Under the pieces are notes generated by a model. The model worked only from the letters and a program-made list of their open reading frames with translations. It was not told the DNA's origin and did no database searches. Positions 11,816 through 20,723 of a DNA stretch of 64,000 bases are shown here, one piece after another (within the stretch, counting starts at the first letter, position 1; each line of letters opens with the position of its first letter). Source of the stretch: Cyrtodaria siliqua (taxonomy: Eukaryota; Mollusca; Bivalvia; Adapedonta; Hiatellidae). The stretch covers positions 124,001 to 188,000 of the forward strand of contig JAWPHD010004387.1 of assembly GCA_037043455.1 (NCBI GenBank), read 5' to 3'. The position numbers were made by a program, and so were the translations under genes.

Positions 11816-13508
11816 AGGTGGTGCGGGGTGGGTGGTGTGGGTTTTGTTGAGTATAGTAGCCTAATGGTTTCCCTCAGAAATCCTGTGAACACATTAGTTC
11901 AGAAATTTAACAAATACTGAACAATTTTCAAATAGGTTTGTATCTTATAAATAATTTCGTAATTCCACATTTTTAATATCAATACACCTTCCCGTGTAAA
12001 CCTTAATTTGAAACGCAGATCCTCAACGATTATGGTGCTTTTACTTAATTTGGTGGGAAAAAAGATTGTTTTATAGACTTTAGTTTCATAGCAAGCACTT
12101 TTAGAAACACAAAGGCATTCTGGCTAATATTTTTTTAAATTTTTTTCGTATTTAGAAAATTAACTCCGCAACGTATATTTCCGGCATTATGATTTATTTT
12201 ACCATCATATCTTTGCTATTTTGTTTATTACAAAGGATATTGGACATGGACACTCTAACATAAACCCAGAACATCACTGGATAAAATAATTAGTCTGAAA
12301 TGCTCGGACACAAACATTTTAAATAATCAAATTAGTGCATTTCTTGTTTACCCGGTTGCATTTTTAATGTAATTGAATGTTGCCGTTTTCGAGTTGGGCG
12401 GTCTTGTTAAATGTAGTTAATTTTGTGAAACAAAGAGAGTAGATCTCGCCGACTTTATTGAAATTGTACATATCGATATAGGAGACTCGTATCTACACGA
12501 TAATGCTATTTATTTTATTGTCGCTTTTAAATTGCCGAAATAAATACAGTTTCTATAACAAGTACTTTTTCCACAATGTACAACTTTATATGTATGTCAG
12601 GTGGGGTGGAGTTGGGGGGGGGGGGGGGGGGGGGGGGGAGGAGGGGGAAAGGATGTTTAGAATAGCCTAATGGTATCCTTCAAAAATAGTAAGATCATAC
12701 TACCACTTTAATACTACAACAAATACTGAACAATGTTGAACTCTGTCTTTTCTCATCCCTTAATTCATATTTCCACAATTTTAATTTTAATACACCTTCC
12801 AGTATAAACTTAACATTGGAACGCAGATCCGTCATATTTTAGCGATTATTTTTAATTAATTAGGTGAACAAAAAGGTGATTTGTTTTTGATTCACATGAA
12901 ATATGTTTTTATAATAGCCGACATGTCAATAAACATTTTCATGAAGTTCTTTTAACTCTAGTTTTTTTTCACTATTTGACTGATAGAGAAAACATGTTTT
13001 ACAACGGACATTTCCGCCTTTTTTAGTTCTGTTCCTGACCTACTGATATCCTTTCAAACGTCACAAAATAAACTGGACTCTCTGGCATAAATCCAGACCA
13101 TGCTGAGATAAAAATTTCATCTGGAATGCACTGACATATATACAATTTTGATATGTCTTTTCATTTGATAAATTTATTGCAGTTTTTTTGTGTACCTGCT
13201 CGCGTTTCGAAATGTACATGAAGTTCGTCGTCGTTGGGACGGATAGTGATATTAGTTAATTTGGTGACAAAAAGGTAATTTTCTTAAAATAGACGTTATA
13301 TCTATCTACTTACATATATTTGATTTAACTCGAGCTTTTAAATTGACAAAATAAATGCACTTTGTTTAAAAAGTGCGTTTCAACAACTAGAACATAAAAA
13401 TCTATAAAATTCGTGTAGCTTAAAACTGCTTTAGTCATTAACGGAAATAACAAAACATTTATAACAAGTAGTTTCGACCAATGCAGTTTGTAAATATTAA
13501 TACTTTGC
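11816..13508. other. AT-rich stretch with no gene seen
   Basis: Contains loose internal similarity: phrases such as TAGCCTAATGGT, CAAATACTGAACAAT and ATACACCTTCC recur between 11.86-12.0 kb and 12.66-12.8 kb. This indicates an old ~800-bp duplication. No coding signal. Confidence 0.5.
12614..12638 (+). repeat. Run of 25 G
   Basis: Twenty-five consecutive G bases inside a wider G-rich patch (12596-12650). The length is likely unstable and may be an assembly estimate. It has G-quadruplex potential on the plus strand. Confidence 0.95.
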
Positions 13509-13559
13509 CTAAGATCCGTGATTGCGTTTAGTCACAATCGGAGTTATATATGTGAGGTG

Positions 13560-14370
13560 TTTAAAGCTGATCAGTGTCATTTTCGCCGAAAATTTCATCG
13601 TTATCGATTTTATCACGTGACCGTATTTGATAGCTATACCTCCGCCATATATATTTTCTAATAAGTTTGTTAAAGAGTGTATGAAGGCATTCATGACCAA
13701 GGATCTTAGGAAGTTTGTAAATGACATCCCCATAGAATGAATGAATGAATGGTGTTTTACCGCACGTCGACACATAAATAGGTCATATTGTGCGCAAAAA
13801 CTGACGAAAGAAGAAGAAATGAAGGATTAATTAAAAATTAATGTAAATATATCAAGATACAACTATTAAAAAATAAGGGATGATATGGTAGTAATATAAA
13901 CTATATATGTAAATCAACAAATGCCCGAAAACGGGTATATAAAAAAGTAAATATATACAAGAACATATTATAATGATTTATATAGTCTGACCTCCTTCAG
14001 GAAATCTAAAACAAGACTAAAATATATAGTATTACATAACTCGGTCATAGTATTAACATTGTAGTACCTTTGACGCATAGGATCAAAGTCTACACATTCC
14101 AGCAATATGTGTTTGACCGTTAACGGTGCAAAGCAGGGTAAACATTCTGGTAATTGCTCACCTTGTAATAAATATGAATGAGTATCATCCCCATAGAACG
14201 CAGGTTGGGATAGTCATCGTCGCAAAGAATATCTTAGATTACGTTTATATTTTAAAAGGATATGTGTGTTACAATAATACAACTTTGGAATGTTTTATTA
14301 CCTGAAAAAGTAGATCTTCAGTAATACAATTGTTACAAGTGTCCTCGACTCGAATAAAAGAGCTAGAAAA
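13560..14370 (-). mobile_element. Reverse-transcriptase fragment, copy C, interrupted
   Basis: The minus strand carries FYGDVIYKLPKILGHECLHTLF-type sequence, matching copy A. Nucleotide similarity resumes after an insertion and runs to about 14370 (CGACTCGAATAAAAGAGCTAG, equivalent to 400-440 in copy A). It sits directly downstream of the HEPN exon, about 60 bp from its possible stop codon. Confidence 0.7.
13738..14185 (-). mobile_element. 448-bp retroposed insertion with 13-bp target duplication
   Basis: CATCCCCATAGAA occurs at both flanks (13725-13737 and 14186-14198), and the empty site is preserved in copy A (CATCACCATAGAA at about 243-255). On the minus strand the insertion ends in a (CATT)n-type tail preceded by TATGACCTATTTATGTGTCG and a GGTAAAACACC phrase, like LINE or SINE 3' ends in molluscs. 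No protein is visible. Confidence 0.85.
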
Positions 14371-14426
14371 AACGAATTTAAAATAAAATGTGACATTTCA
14401 TAAAATGTGGCATTTCATAAAATATG

Positions 14427-15691
14427 TTAAATAAAAATACAGCTACTTTTAAAAAGTTTACCTAAGAGGAGTTGATGACTGGAATCCACCTTTTCTATAG
14501 TCAGATCCTGCTTTTCTAAAATGTTTGTTTCGGCTTGATGAATTTCGTTTATCGTGGCAGAAAATCCCATTTCTATCGTGGATTTAATGTCGGACAACTG
14601 TTTCCTTATTGAATCATACTTTGAATCATAGTTCTTGTAACACTCTAGCAAAATGTGTATGGAAGATGGAATGTCCAACGGGCCACAGCGGAACGTACGT
14701 ATTGAGTCTCTTACTTTGTCACGAAGAGCTGGCACTTCATTAGCTATAATGCCTGTAATAGCATCGTTCAATTTTGTCCATTTACCTGGGAAATCTCGAT
14801 TGTTTATTTTAGCATCTGATTTATGTGCTGCCAATTCCTTCCGCAAATGCCTGATTGTCTTGACATCATCTTGTGTTGTAACTGAGAATGACTGACACAC
14901 ATTTAGGACAACAATTAGCAAGACGTGTTTGTCCCAGTTTTCTACATCTGACACAGAATTCTTTGGAAATAACTGCTCATACTGAGCCTCTGTTAATTTG
15001 TTTTTCTCTTTAAGTTCAACAAACTTTGGTTTAAATTTTAAGAGAAATTTATCTAAGGCAATACCAGTATCCCATAATGCGATCTGTCTAGTTACAACGT
15101 TTTTACATGCATCACATACCATCTGTAACTCGTTACCACTGCACAATGTAAACAAGACGCGCAGCAAAATTTCAATATCCCATGCTTTGATGTTTGATGG
15201 TTTACCATCTGGAGGATATACTATGTTATACTGTGATTTTGTAATTACATTCTCGATTTCCATTTGGTCAATTATAGCCTTATTTACCGGTAAAGACAGA
15301 ACATTTTCATCTTTCTTGATTTCATGTTTCAAAATTTCCTTGAGATTCTTTTTGCCTTTAATAAGAGAAAACTGTCCTTCCATGGTACAACAGTGAATAA
15401 GTATATAGGCTAATAATGAAATATCCCACTTATCGATTTCTGTTGTTTTAGGACTTGGTGGGAACAATATTTGATATTCCTCCGATGCTGACGACTTCGC
15501 TGATTTGATATCTTCCTTGAAATATCCTAAATATTTGTCCACATCACCTTTGCTAGAGGAATTGCTCACTATCTGGAGAAATAATGTTTTAAGAACCAGT
15601 GTTCCTCCTTCCACTTCAAGCAAATGAAGGCGAATGTAATTTTCAGTATCAGTAGTTAAATCCATTGTTACAATAGTTTGCGATGACTCCA
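14427..15691 (-). CDS. Exon of DZIP3-like HEPN-domain protein
   Basis: An open frame of about 420 codons, likely an internal exon. A strong acceptor (pyrimidine tract then TTTCAG) ends at 15692, and the first in-frame codon would be GTG; the first ATG is about nine codons in. Three tandem half-repeats share an anchor of Tyr, hydrophobic pair, Pro, then W-D and a Leu-rich helix: EEYQILFPP...DKWDISLL, SQYNIVYPP...KAWDIEILL, AQYEQLFP...ENWDKHVLL. Only the third continues into the HEPN signature R-x5-H (RKELAAH, about residues 285-291) followed by DAKINNRDFPGKW. HEPN domains are RNA-binding or RNase modules; DZIP3-type copies are abundant in bivalves. Residues about 345-400 form a coiled coil. 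A donor G/GTAAAC at 14461 would end the exon at 14462 in phase 1; otherwise the frame stops at 14427. A role in innate defence is inference. Confidence 0.8.
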
Positions 15692-15857
15692 CTGAAACAA
15701 AATAAAAGAATATTGGTCAAGCTAAGTGTGTTTTTCAACAAAGCTTGTATATTTGCAAATCATTATTAATTATAATTATTTTAATATTTCAAGGTAAATC
15801 GTTTTTTTGCAAATTGTCATTTGTTGATTATATAGCACGAAATATATTAGTACACGT

Positions 15858-16688
15858 ATGGTGCTCTATGGTGATGACAATCTGGATAGTAGTGTGTTTG
15901 TGAACACGGTGAACACGGTAAGTGGAATGTCTGAGGATAATTTAGTAATGGCGGAAAATATTGCCGAGCCCACCAACCGGGACTTAATGAACCTCCTGAA
16001 GAATATGAGTGGTCGCCTTGAGACTGTAGAAAGGAAGTTGGGGGCTATAGAGTCAATTGAGAACAGAATGATAAGTTTTGAGAAAGACATTAAGAAGCTA
16101 TGGGTGGCGCTGGACGAGCGAGTGAAGAAGGTAGACGAACGGGTGATCCGTCTGGAGGACAAGGTGGACGGGGCGGACATACACGCGGCGGACCTGACGG
16201 AGAGGGTTCAGGGGCTGGAGAAGGAGAGGGATACCCTGCGTGATGACGTATCATATTTACAATCTCAAACCATGAGAAATAATCTTATTTTCTTCGGGGT
16301 ACCTGAGGAAATCACGAACGGAAATAAAACGCCGGAAACGACGGAGCGGAAGCTGCGCCAACATCTGCAGGATGCCTTCAAGATCGCCCATGAGATGGCC
16401 GAGTCTATCAAGTTTGAGAGGGTGCATCGGTCTCCAGGCGCGCCGGTAGCTGACAAAGTAAGGAACATTGTGGCTAAATTTACCTACTTTAAGGATAGGG
16501 AAATGGTGCGAAAACTGTGGAAAGAACTTGATGGGACAGTTTATCGAGTTTTTGAGCAATTCCCTCAAGATGTGGTTCAGAAGAGGCGGAAGCTGGTACC
16601 GAAGATGAAGGAGGCCAGGCGGCAGGGAAAGAGAGCGTACCTGGCCTACGACACTCTCTACGTCGACGGGACCGCAGTGAGAGCGTAG
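15858..16688 (+). CDS. LINE ORF1, coiled-coil nucleic-acid-binding protein
   Basis: A 276-residue protein with a start at MVLYGDD; a second Met at residue 24 (MSEDNL) is an alternative. Residues about 40-135 are a long heptad-rich coiled coil (ERKLGAIESIENRMISFEKD, then repeated ERV/DERVxRLED units). After that come MRNNLIFFGVPEE (start of an RRM-like domain, as in L1 ORF1p), FERVHRSPG, and a C-terminal domain ending YDTLYVDGTAVRA. Proteins of this family trimerise, bind the element RNA and act as chaperones in ribonucleoprotein particles. The 3' half is clearly GC-richer than ORF2. It terminates with a lone TAG that is in frame with ORF2. Confidence 0.9.
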   Translation: MVLYGDDNLDSSVFVNTVNTVSGMSEDNLVMAENIAEPTNRDLMNLLKNMSGRLETVERKLGAIESIENRMISFEKDIKKLWVALDERVKKVDERVIRLEDKVDGADIHAADLTERVQGLEKERDTLRDDVSYLQSQTMRNNLIFFGVPEEITNGNKTPETTERKLRQHLQDAFKIAHEMAESIKFERVHRSPGAPVADKVRNIVAKFTYFKDREMVRKLWKELDGTVYRVFEQFPQDVVQKRRKLVPKMKEARRQGKRAYLAYDTLYVDGTAVRA

Positions 16689-16723
16689 GGGCACGACGGC
16701 GGTGAGGTATCTATCCTGTCGTG
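16686..16723 (+). promoter_or_regulatory. Candidate readthrough site: TAG plus downstream hairpin
   Basis: TAG (16686-16688) is followed by GGG and then a predicted stem: CACGACGG (16692-16699) pairs with CTGTCGTG (16716-16723), eight pairs including one G-U, around a 16-base loop. A leaky UAG-G context with structure a few bases downstream is how several retroelements make fusion proteins. That this one does so is inference from the shared frame and the missing ORF2 start codon. Confidence 0.5.
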
Positions 16724-19700
16724 GAACGTGCACGGATTAACAGATTGTAAAAAGAATTGTTCTGATTTTGTTGATATTTTAAGCTCTCATGATATTTGCC
16801 TTTTATATGAAACATGGACGAATTTATCTAGTAACATTAATTTAAACGGTTACATTTCTTACAATTACTATAGAAAATTTCAGCACAGAAACGCCCGTAG
16901 AAGCAGCGGTGGTATTGTTATTTATTTCAAAGATCATTTGCAAAACGGTATTCAAATTGTTAAAAATCATTACGATACAATTATTTGGTTAAAATTAGAC
17001 CATAATTTCTTTAATACTGCGGAGGATGTGTATATATGTGCAAGCTATCTATGGGGAGATGAATCTCCTGTCTATAATACATTAAATGTAGACCTTTTTG
17101 AAATCTTAGAAAATGATATTACATATTTTTCTGATTTTGGTAAGATATACGTTGCCGGAGACCTAAATAGCAGGGTTGGAAATAAATGTGATTTTATTGT
17201 AAATGATAATATAAACACTGTATATGATGATATAGACTATGTTCCAGACTATGCCTCGGTTAGGGCCTCTGTGGATAAGGTTCATAATAGCCATGGGATT
17301 AAATTGCTTGATATATGCAAGTCAACTTGTTTACGCATTGTAAATGGTAGAATAGGTGACAGCTGTAAACACACTTTTTTCTCACATAACGGCACTTCCG
17401 TCATTGATTACTTGTTGACCAATGAATGTAACTTTTCATCGATATCTAATTTTACTATAGGCAATTTCAATGAATGGAGTGATCATGCACCGTTACTTTT
17501 TTCATTATATTGTAATAACTTCTCACCCATTTACGAGACATACACTGATGTTAAGTATAAATGGAATAATACGCTACGTGAACATTTTCGTGCAGGGATT
17601 ATTACAAAATTACCTGTGTTCAACGATATTGTTAATAATATAGATTGTACAAATAGAATCTCAATAAATAATGTTTTAAATAGATTTACAACTACCATCC
17701 GCAGTGTTGCGGATCCATTATTTGTCAAAACCTGTAGTTATAATAATAAACCATTGTTTGATGTTGACAGTTGCATGAAAAATGCTGATTGGTTTGATAA
17801 TGACTGTAATAATGCACGACAATTATACCAAGAGGCTTTACGTAGTTTTAATTTAAACAAATCTGATATAAATAGGATTACCCTATGTTCACGAAAGAAA
17901 TATTACAAAGACCTAATCCGTAAAAAGAAGCAGTGTTCATACCGTCAGAAAATGAAAGAAATTGAAAATTTAAGAAGGAATAAGCCGAGAGAGTTTTGGA
18001 ACTTTTTCAAATCTAAGAATAAAGTAAATAGTCATAATATTTCCTTAGATGATTTTAAAGTTTTTTTCGAAAATCTTAGCAACAACACATTTGATTGTAA
18101 TAATGATGAGGCAGAGCAATTTTGTTCAAGTCATGACTTTAATGTAGATAACTCATCATTTCCAGAGTTGGACCTGCCTATTTCTGTTAGTGAAGTACAT
18201 AGTGCAATTAAACATTTAAAACGTAGTAAGTCGGCTGGTAGCGATTGTATATTAAATGAATACTTTATTGAATGTGTTGATATATTATCTAGTCATTTAT
18301 GTGATATATTTAATAGTATTTTAGTATCAGGTTTCTTTCCAGAAAAGTGGACAGAGGGCGTCATTATCCCTCTGCATAAAAAGGGCTCTGTTAATGATGT
18401 TAATAACTACAGAGGGATTACACTTGTTAGTTGTTTTTCAAAATTATTTACCACGATTTTAAATAAGCGCATTGAATCATTTTGTGAAGATAACGCTACT
18501 ATTTCGGATGCGCAATTCGGATTTCGGAAAGGTTGTTCAACTGTTGACGCAATACATATTCTAATGTCTATTGTGCAAAATTACATAAATGAAAACAAAC
18601 GTTTATACGTTATATATGTCGATTTGCTTAAATGTTTTGATAGTATTTATCGTAATGCATTGTGGCTGAAACTTTACAAATCTGGTATACAAGGTAAATT
18701 ACTTAGATTAGTCAAAGATATGTATGAAAATGTTAAATCTTGTGTGAAATCATGTACATCTTACTCGGATTACTTTAGTTATGCTGTTGGCTTACGCCAA
18801 GGGGAGGTAATGTCCCCGATACTTTTTTCTCTGTTTATAGAGGACTTAGAACTTTATTTACATAATAGTATTAACTCTGGTTTAAGTATAGACGATATTG
18901 TGTTGATCCTGTTGTTATTTGCAGATGATATGGCTATTTTAGGTAAATCACCCGAAGAAGTACAAAATCATTTGGACAATCTTTATTTATATTGCAATGC
19001 ATGGGGCCTAAAAGTTAATACTTCCAAAACTAAAATTATGGTATTTCGTAAGAGGGGTAGAATACGACATGATGAGACTTGGACCTATAATGGCCATAAT
19101 ATTGAAGTAGTAGATAATTTTAATTATTTAGGCACTGTAATAAATTATACTGGGAGTTTTACATTGAACCAAGAGCATTTGGTTGGAAAAGCCCTTAAGG
19201 CTATGAATACTTTACTATATAAATGCAAAGAATATGATCTAAAGCCTAAAATATTATGTCAGTTGTTTGATGCTTTTGTTGGTTCAATATTAAGTTATGC
19301 ATCTGAAGTATGGGGTTTCACCAAATCCAAAGAAGTAGAACGTATACATTTAAAATTTTGTAAAAGATTGTTACAGGTTAAAATAAACACATGCAATGCT
19401 GCTGTATATGGAGAATTGGGGAGATACCCTTTATATATCAACAGATATGTAAGGATTGTAAAATACTGGTTTAAAATTCACAACAGTAATAACATAATAA
19501 TGAAAACTGTGTATAACCAGGCTATTGATGACTGTAATAAAGGTTATACAAACTGGGTTTCTAATGTAAAAAAGCTGTTAAATGACTATGGTTTTGCATA
19601 TGTATTTGAAAATCCTAATACATTACATGTTAACGCATTTATTAGTGAATTTAAGTGTAGAATAATAGATACATTTAAACAAGAATGGTATGGAAGTGTA

Positions 19701-20117
19701 AATAACAGTTCTGTTTTGAATATGTATAGAGTGTTTAAAACCTCTTTTGAATATGAACGATATTTAGATATAGTACCCAGAAGTCTACGTTTATACTTTG
19801 TGAAATTGAGGGTTTCTGTACACCCTTTGAGAATACAAACAGGAAGATACTCACGTAATAATATACCTCGTAATGAACGCTATTGTTTAGGTTGTAATGA
19901 TAGGGACATAGAGGATGAATACCATTTTATATGTATCTGTCGATGTTATCTTCAACTAAGAAACAAGTATATTAAACGTTTTTACTATGTTAATCCATCT
20001 GTATTTAAGTTTCACAATTTACTGACTTCATCTGATAAGAATGAGATTACGAACATTTGTAAATATATAAAAGAAGCTTTAGCTATACGGAATTCAATTA
20101 TTAATATTGAGACCTAA
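16689..20117 (+). CDS. LINE ORF2: APE endonuclease + reverse transcriptase
   Basis: 1142 residues counted from the codon after TAG. The N-terminal apurinic endonuclease shows SWNVHGL (residues 11-17), catalytic Glu in YETW (Glu41), AGDLNSR near 154 and SDHAPL near 263. The reverse transcriptase shows LKRSKSAGSD near 511, motif A YVDLLKCFDSI near 643, motif B GLRQGEVMSP near 700 and motif C FADD near 743. A C-terminal zinc knuckle (CLGC then H-x3-C, near 1066) is followed by a YLQLRNKYI helix. All catalytic residues are present. The first in-frame ATG is at 17775, after the endonuclease, so an ordinary ATG start would give a protein without endonuclease. A GTG at 16728 or readthrough from ORF1 are the alternatives. 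The sequence is AT-rich compared with ORF1. Confidence 0.92.
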   Translation, partial: GHDGGEVSILSWNVHGLTDCKKNCSDFVDILSSHDICLLYETWTNLSSNINLNGYISYNYYRKFQHRNARRSSGGIVIYFKDHLQNGIQIVKNHYDTIIWLKLDHNFFNTAEDVYICASYLWGDESPVYNTLNVDLFEILENDITYFSDFGKIYVAGDLNSRVGNKCDFIVNDNINTVYDDIDYVPDYASVRASVDKVHNSHGIKLLDICKSTCLRIVNGRIGDSCKHTFFSHNGTSVIDYLLTNECNFSSISNFTIGNFNEWSDHAPLLFSLYCNNFSPIYETYTDVKYKWNNTLREHFRAGIITKLPVFNDIVNNIDCTNRISINNVLNRFTTTIRSVADPLFVKTCSYNNKPLFDVDSCMKNADWFDNDCNNARQLYQEALRSFNLNKSDINRITLCSRKKYYKDLIRKKKQCSYRQKMKEIENLRRNKPREFWNFFKSKNKVNSHNISLDDFKVFFENLSNNTFDCNNDEAEQFCSSHDFNVDNSSFPELDLPISVSEVHSAIKHLKRSKSAGSDCILNEYFIECVDILSSHLCDIFNSILVSGFFPEKWTEGVIIPLHKKGSVNDVNNYRGITLVSCFSKLFTTILNKRIESFCEDNATISDAQFGFRKGCSTVDAIHILMSIVQNYINENKRLYVIYVDLLKCFDSIYRNALWLKLYKSGIQGKLLRLVKDMYENVKSCVKSCTSYSDYFSYAVGLRQGEVMSPILFSLFIEDLELYLHNSINSGLSIDDIVLILLLFADDMAILGKSPEEVQNHLDNLYLYCNAWGLKVNTSKTKIMVFRKRGRIRHDETWTYNGHNIEVVDNFNYLGTVINYTGSFTLNQEHLVGKALKAMNTLLYKCKEYDLKPKILCQLFDAFVGSILSYASEVWGFTKSKEVERIHLKFCKRLLQVKINTCNAAVYGELGRYPLYINRYVRIVKYWFKIHNSNNIIMKTVYNQAIDDCNKGYTNWVSNVKKLLNDYGFAYVFENPNTLHVNAFISEFKCRIIDTFKQEWYGSVNNSSVLNMYRVFKTSFEYERYLDIVPRSLRLYFVKLRVSVHPLRIQTGRYSRNNIPRNERYCLGCNDRDIEDEYHFICICRCYLQLRNKYIKRFYYVNPSVFKFHNLLTSSDKNEITNICKYIKEALAIRNSIINIET

Positions 20118-20306
20118 TGTAATTAGTTATGCTGATTTTCCTTACTGCCTTTGTTAATACATTTCTATTAACTATGTTAAAAATATATAAAAAATATAGT
20201 GTATGCTTGGATACGTGACATGAATTTATTTATACATACATGTATTTAGACGATGTACTTATGTATAAGTCTTAATAAACTGTCTGTTCTGTTCTGTTCT
20301 GTTCTA
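20118..20306 (+). other. LINE 3' UTR and (TGTTC)n tail
   Basis: AT-rich UTR with an AATAAA hexamer at about 20273 and four to five copies of the pentamer TGTTC at the end. The pentamer tail marks the 3' boundary of the element. Confidence 0.75.
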
Positions 20307-20723
20307 TAATTTCACACGCAACTTTAATGGTTTAATTATACACCACGTAGCCCGTTAATGACTGGGAGACATGGGATGTATTCCCACTCCTGTATATCGC
20401 TGAGTTTAATCAGATATACGACTAGTATCCATTATATGTCTGAGATGCGAAACAGCCTTTATAGACGGTGAATAAGACGTATTGTACATGAGGAATTTAC
20501 TTGGATACTGACTAAATAAATGAGGTATAGGAGATCCCTTGTATGCAAACAACACAAACAAAACAGAAACATTGCAGACTCGGTTTTATTGAGTTTATTT
20601 ATGAGAGGTAATAAACGGTACGCAACCTATTGCGGCCCCTTAGCACCGGATTAAGTCGAATTATACTTTAAATCCACAAAGAGCGGGCTTAATGATTCCA
20701 AAAGACCAGCCAGTAATACATAA
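20307..20723. other. Gap with one dispersed motif
   Basis: No gene. At about 20572-20665 there is a copy of the GCAGACTCGG...TTGAG...ATGAG family also present near 5843, 11144 and 46684. Confidence 0.5.

Larger units (their letters stand above)
15858..20306 (+). mobile_element. Intact two-ORF non-LTR retrotransposon (LINE)
   Basis: ORF1 (15858-16688) and ORF2 (16689-20117) are both uninterrupted. They are followed by a ~190-bp 3' UTR with AATAAA at about 20273 and a (TGTTC)n tail ending near 20306, which is typical of LINEs that end in short tandem repeats rather than poly-A. The 5' end is not resolved: no clear 5' UTR boundary or target duplication was found between 15700 and 15858. The element lies head to head with the HEPN exon (opposite strand), about 165 bp from that exon's acceptor, so it is probably in the host gene's upstream intron. 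The clade is uncertain: ORF1 is L1-type, the endonuclease is APE type, and ORF2 has a C-terminal zinc knuckle. Intact frames suggest recent activity. Confidence 0.9.

Noticed and set aside
14653..15396. Plus-strand open frames at 14653-14895 and 14998-15396
   Set aside because: Shadows opposite the HEPN exon; they lack any family similarity.
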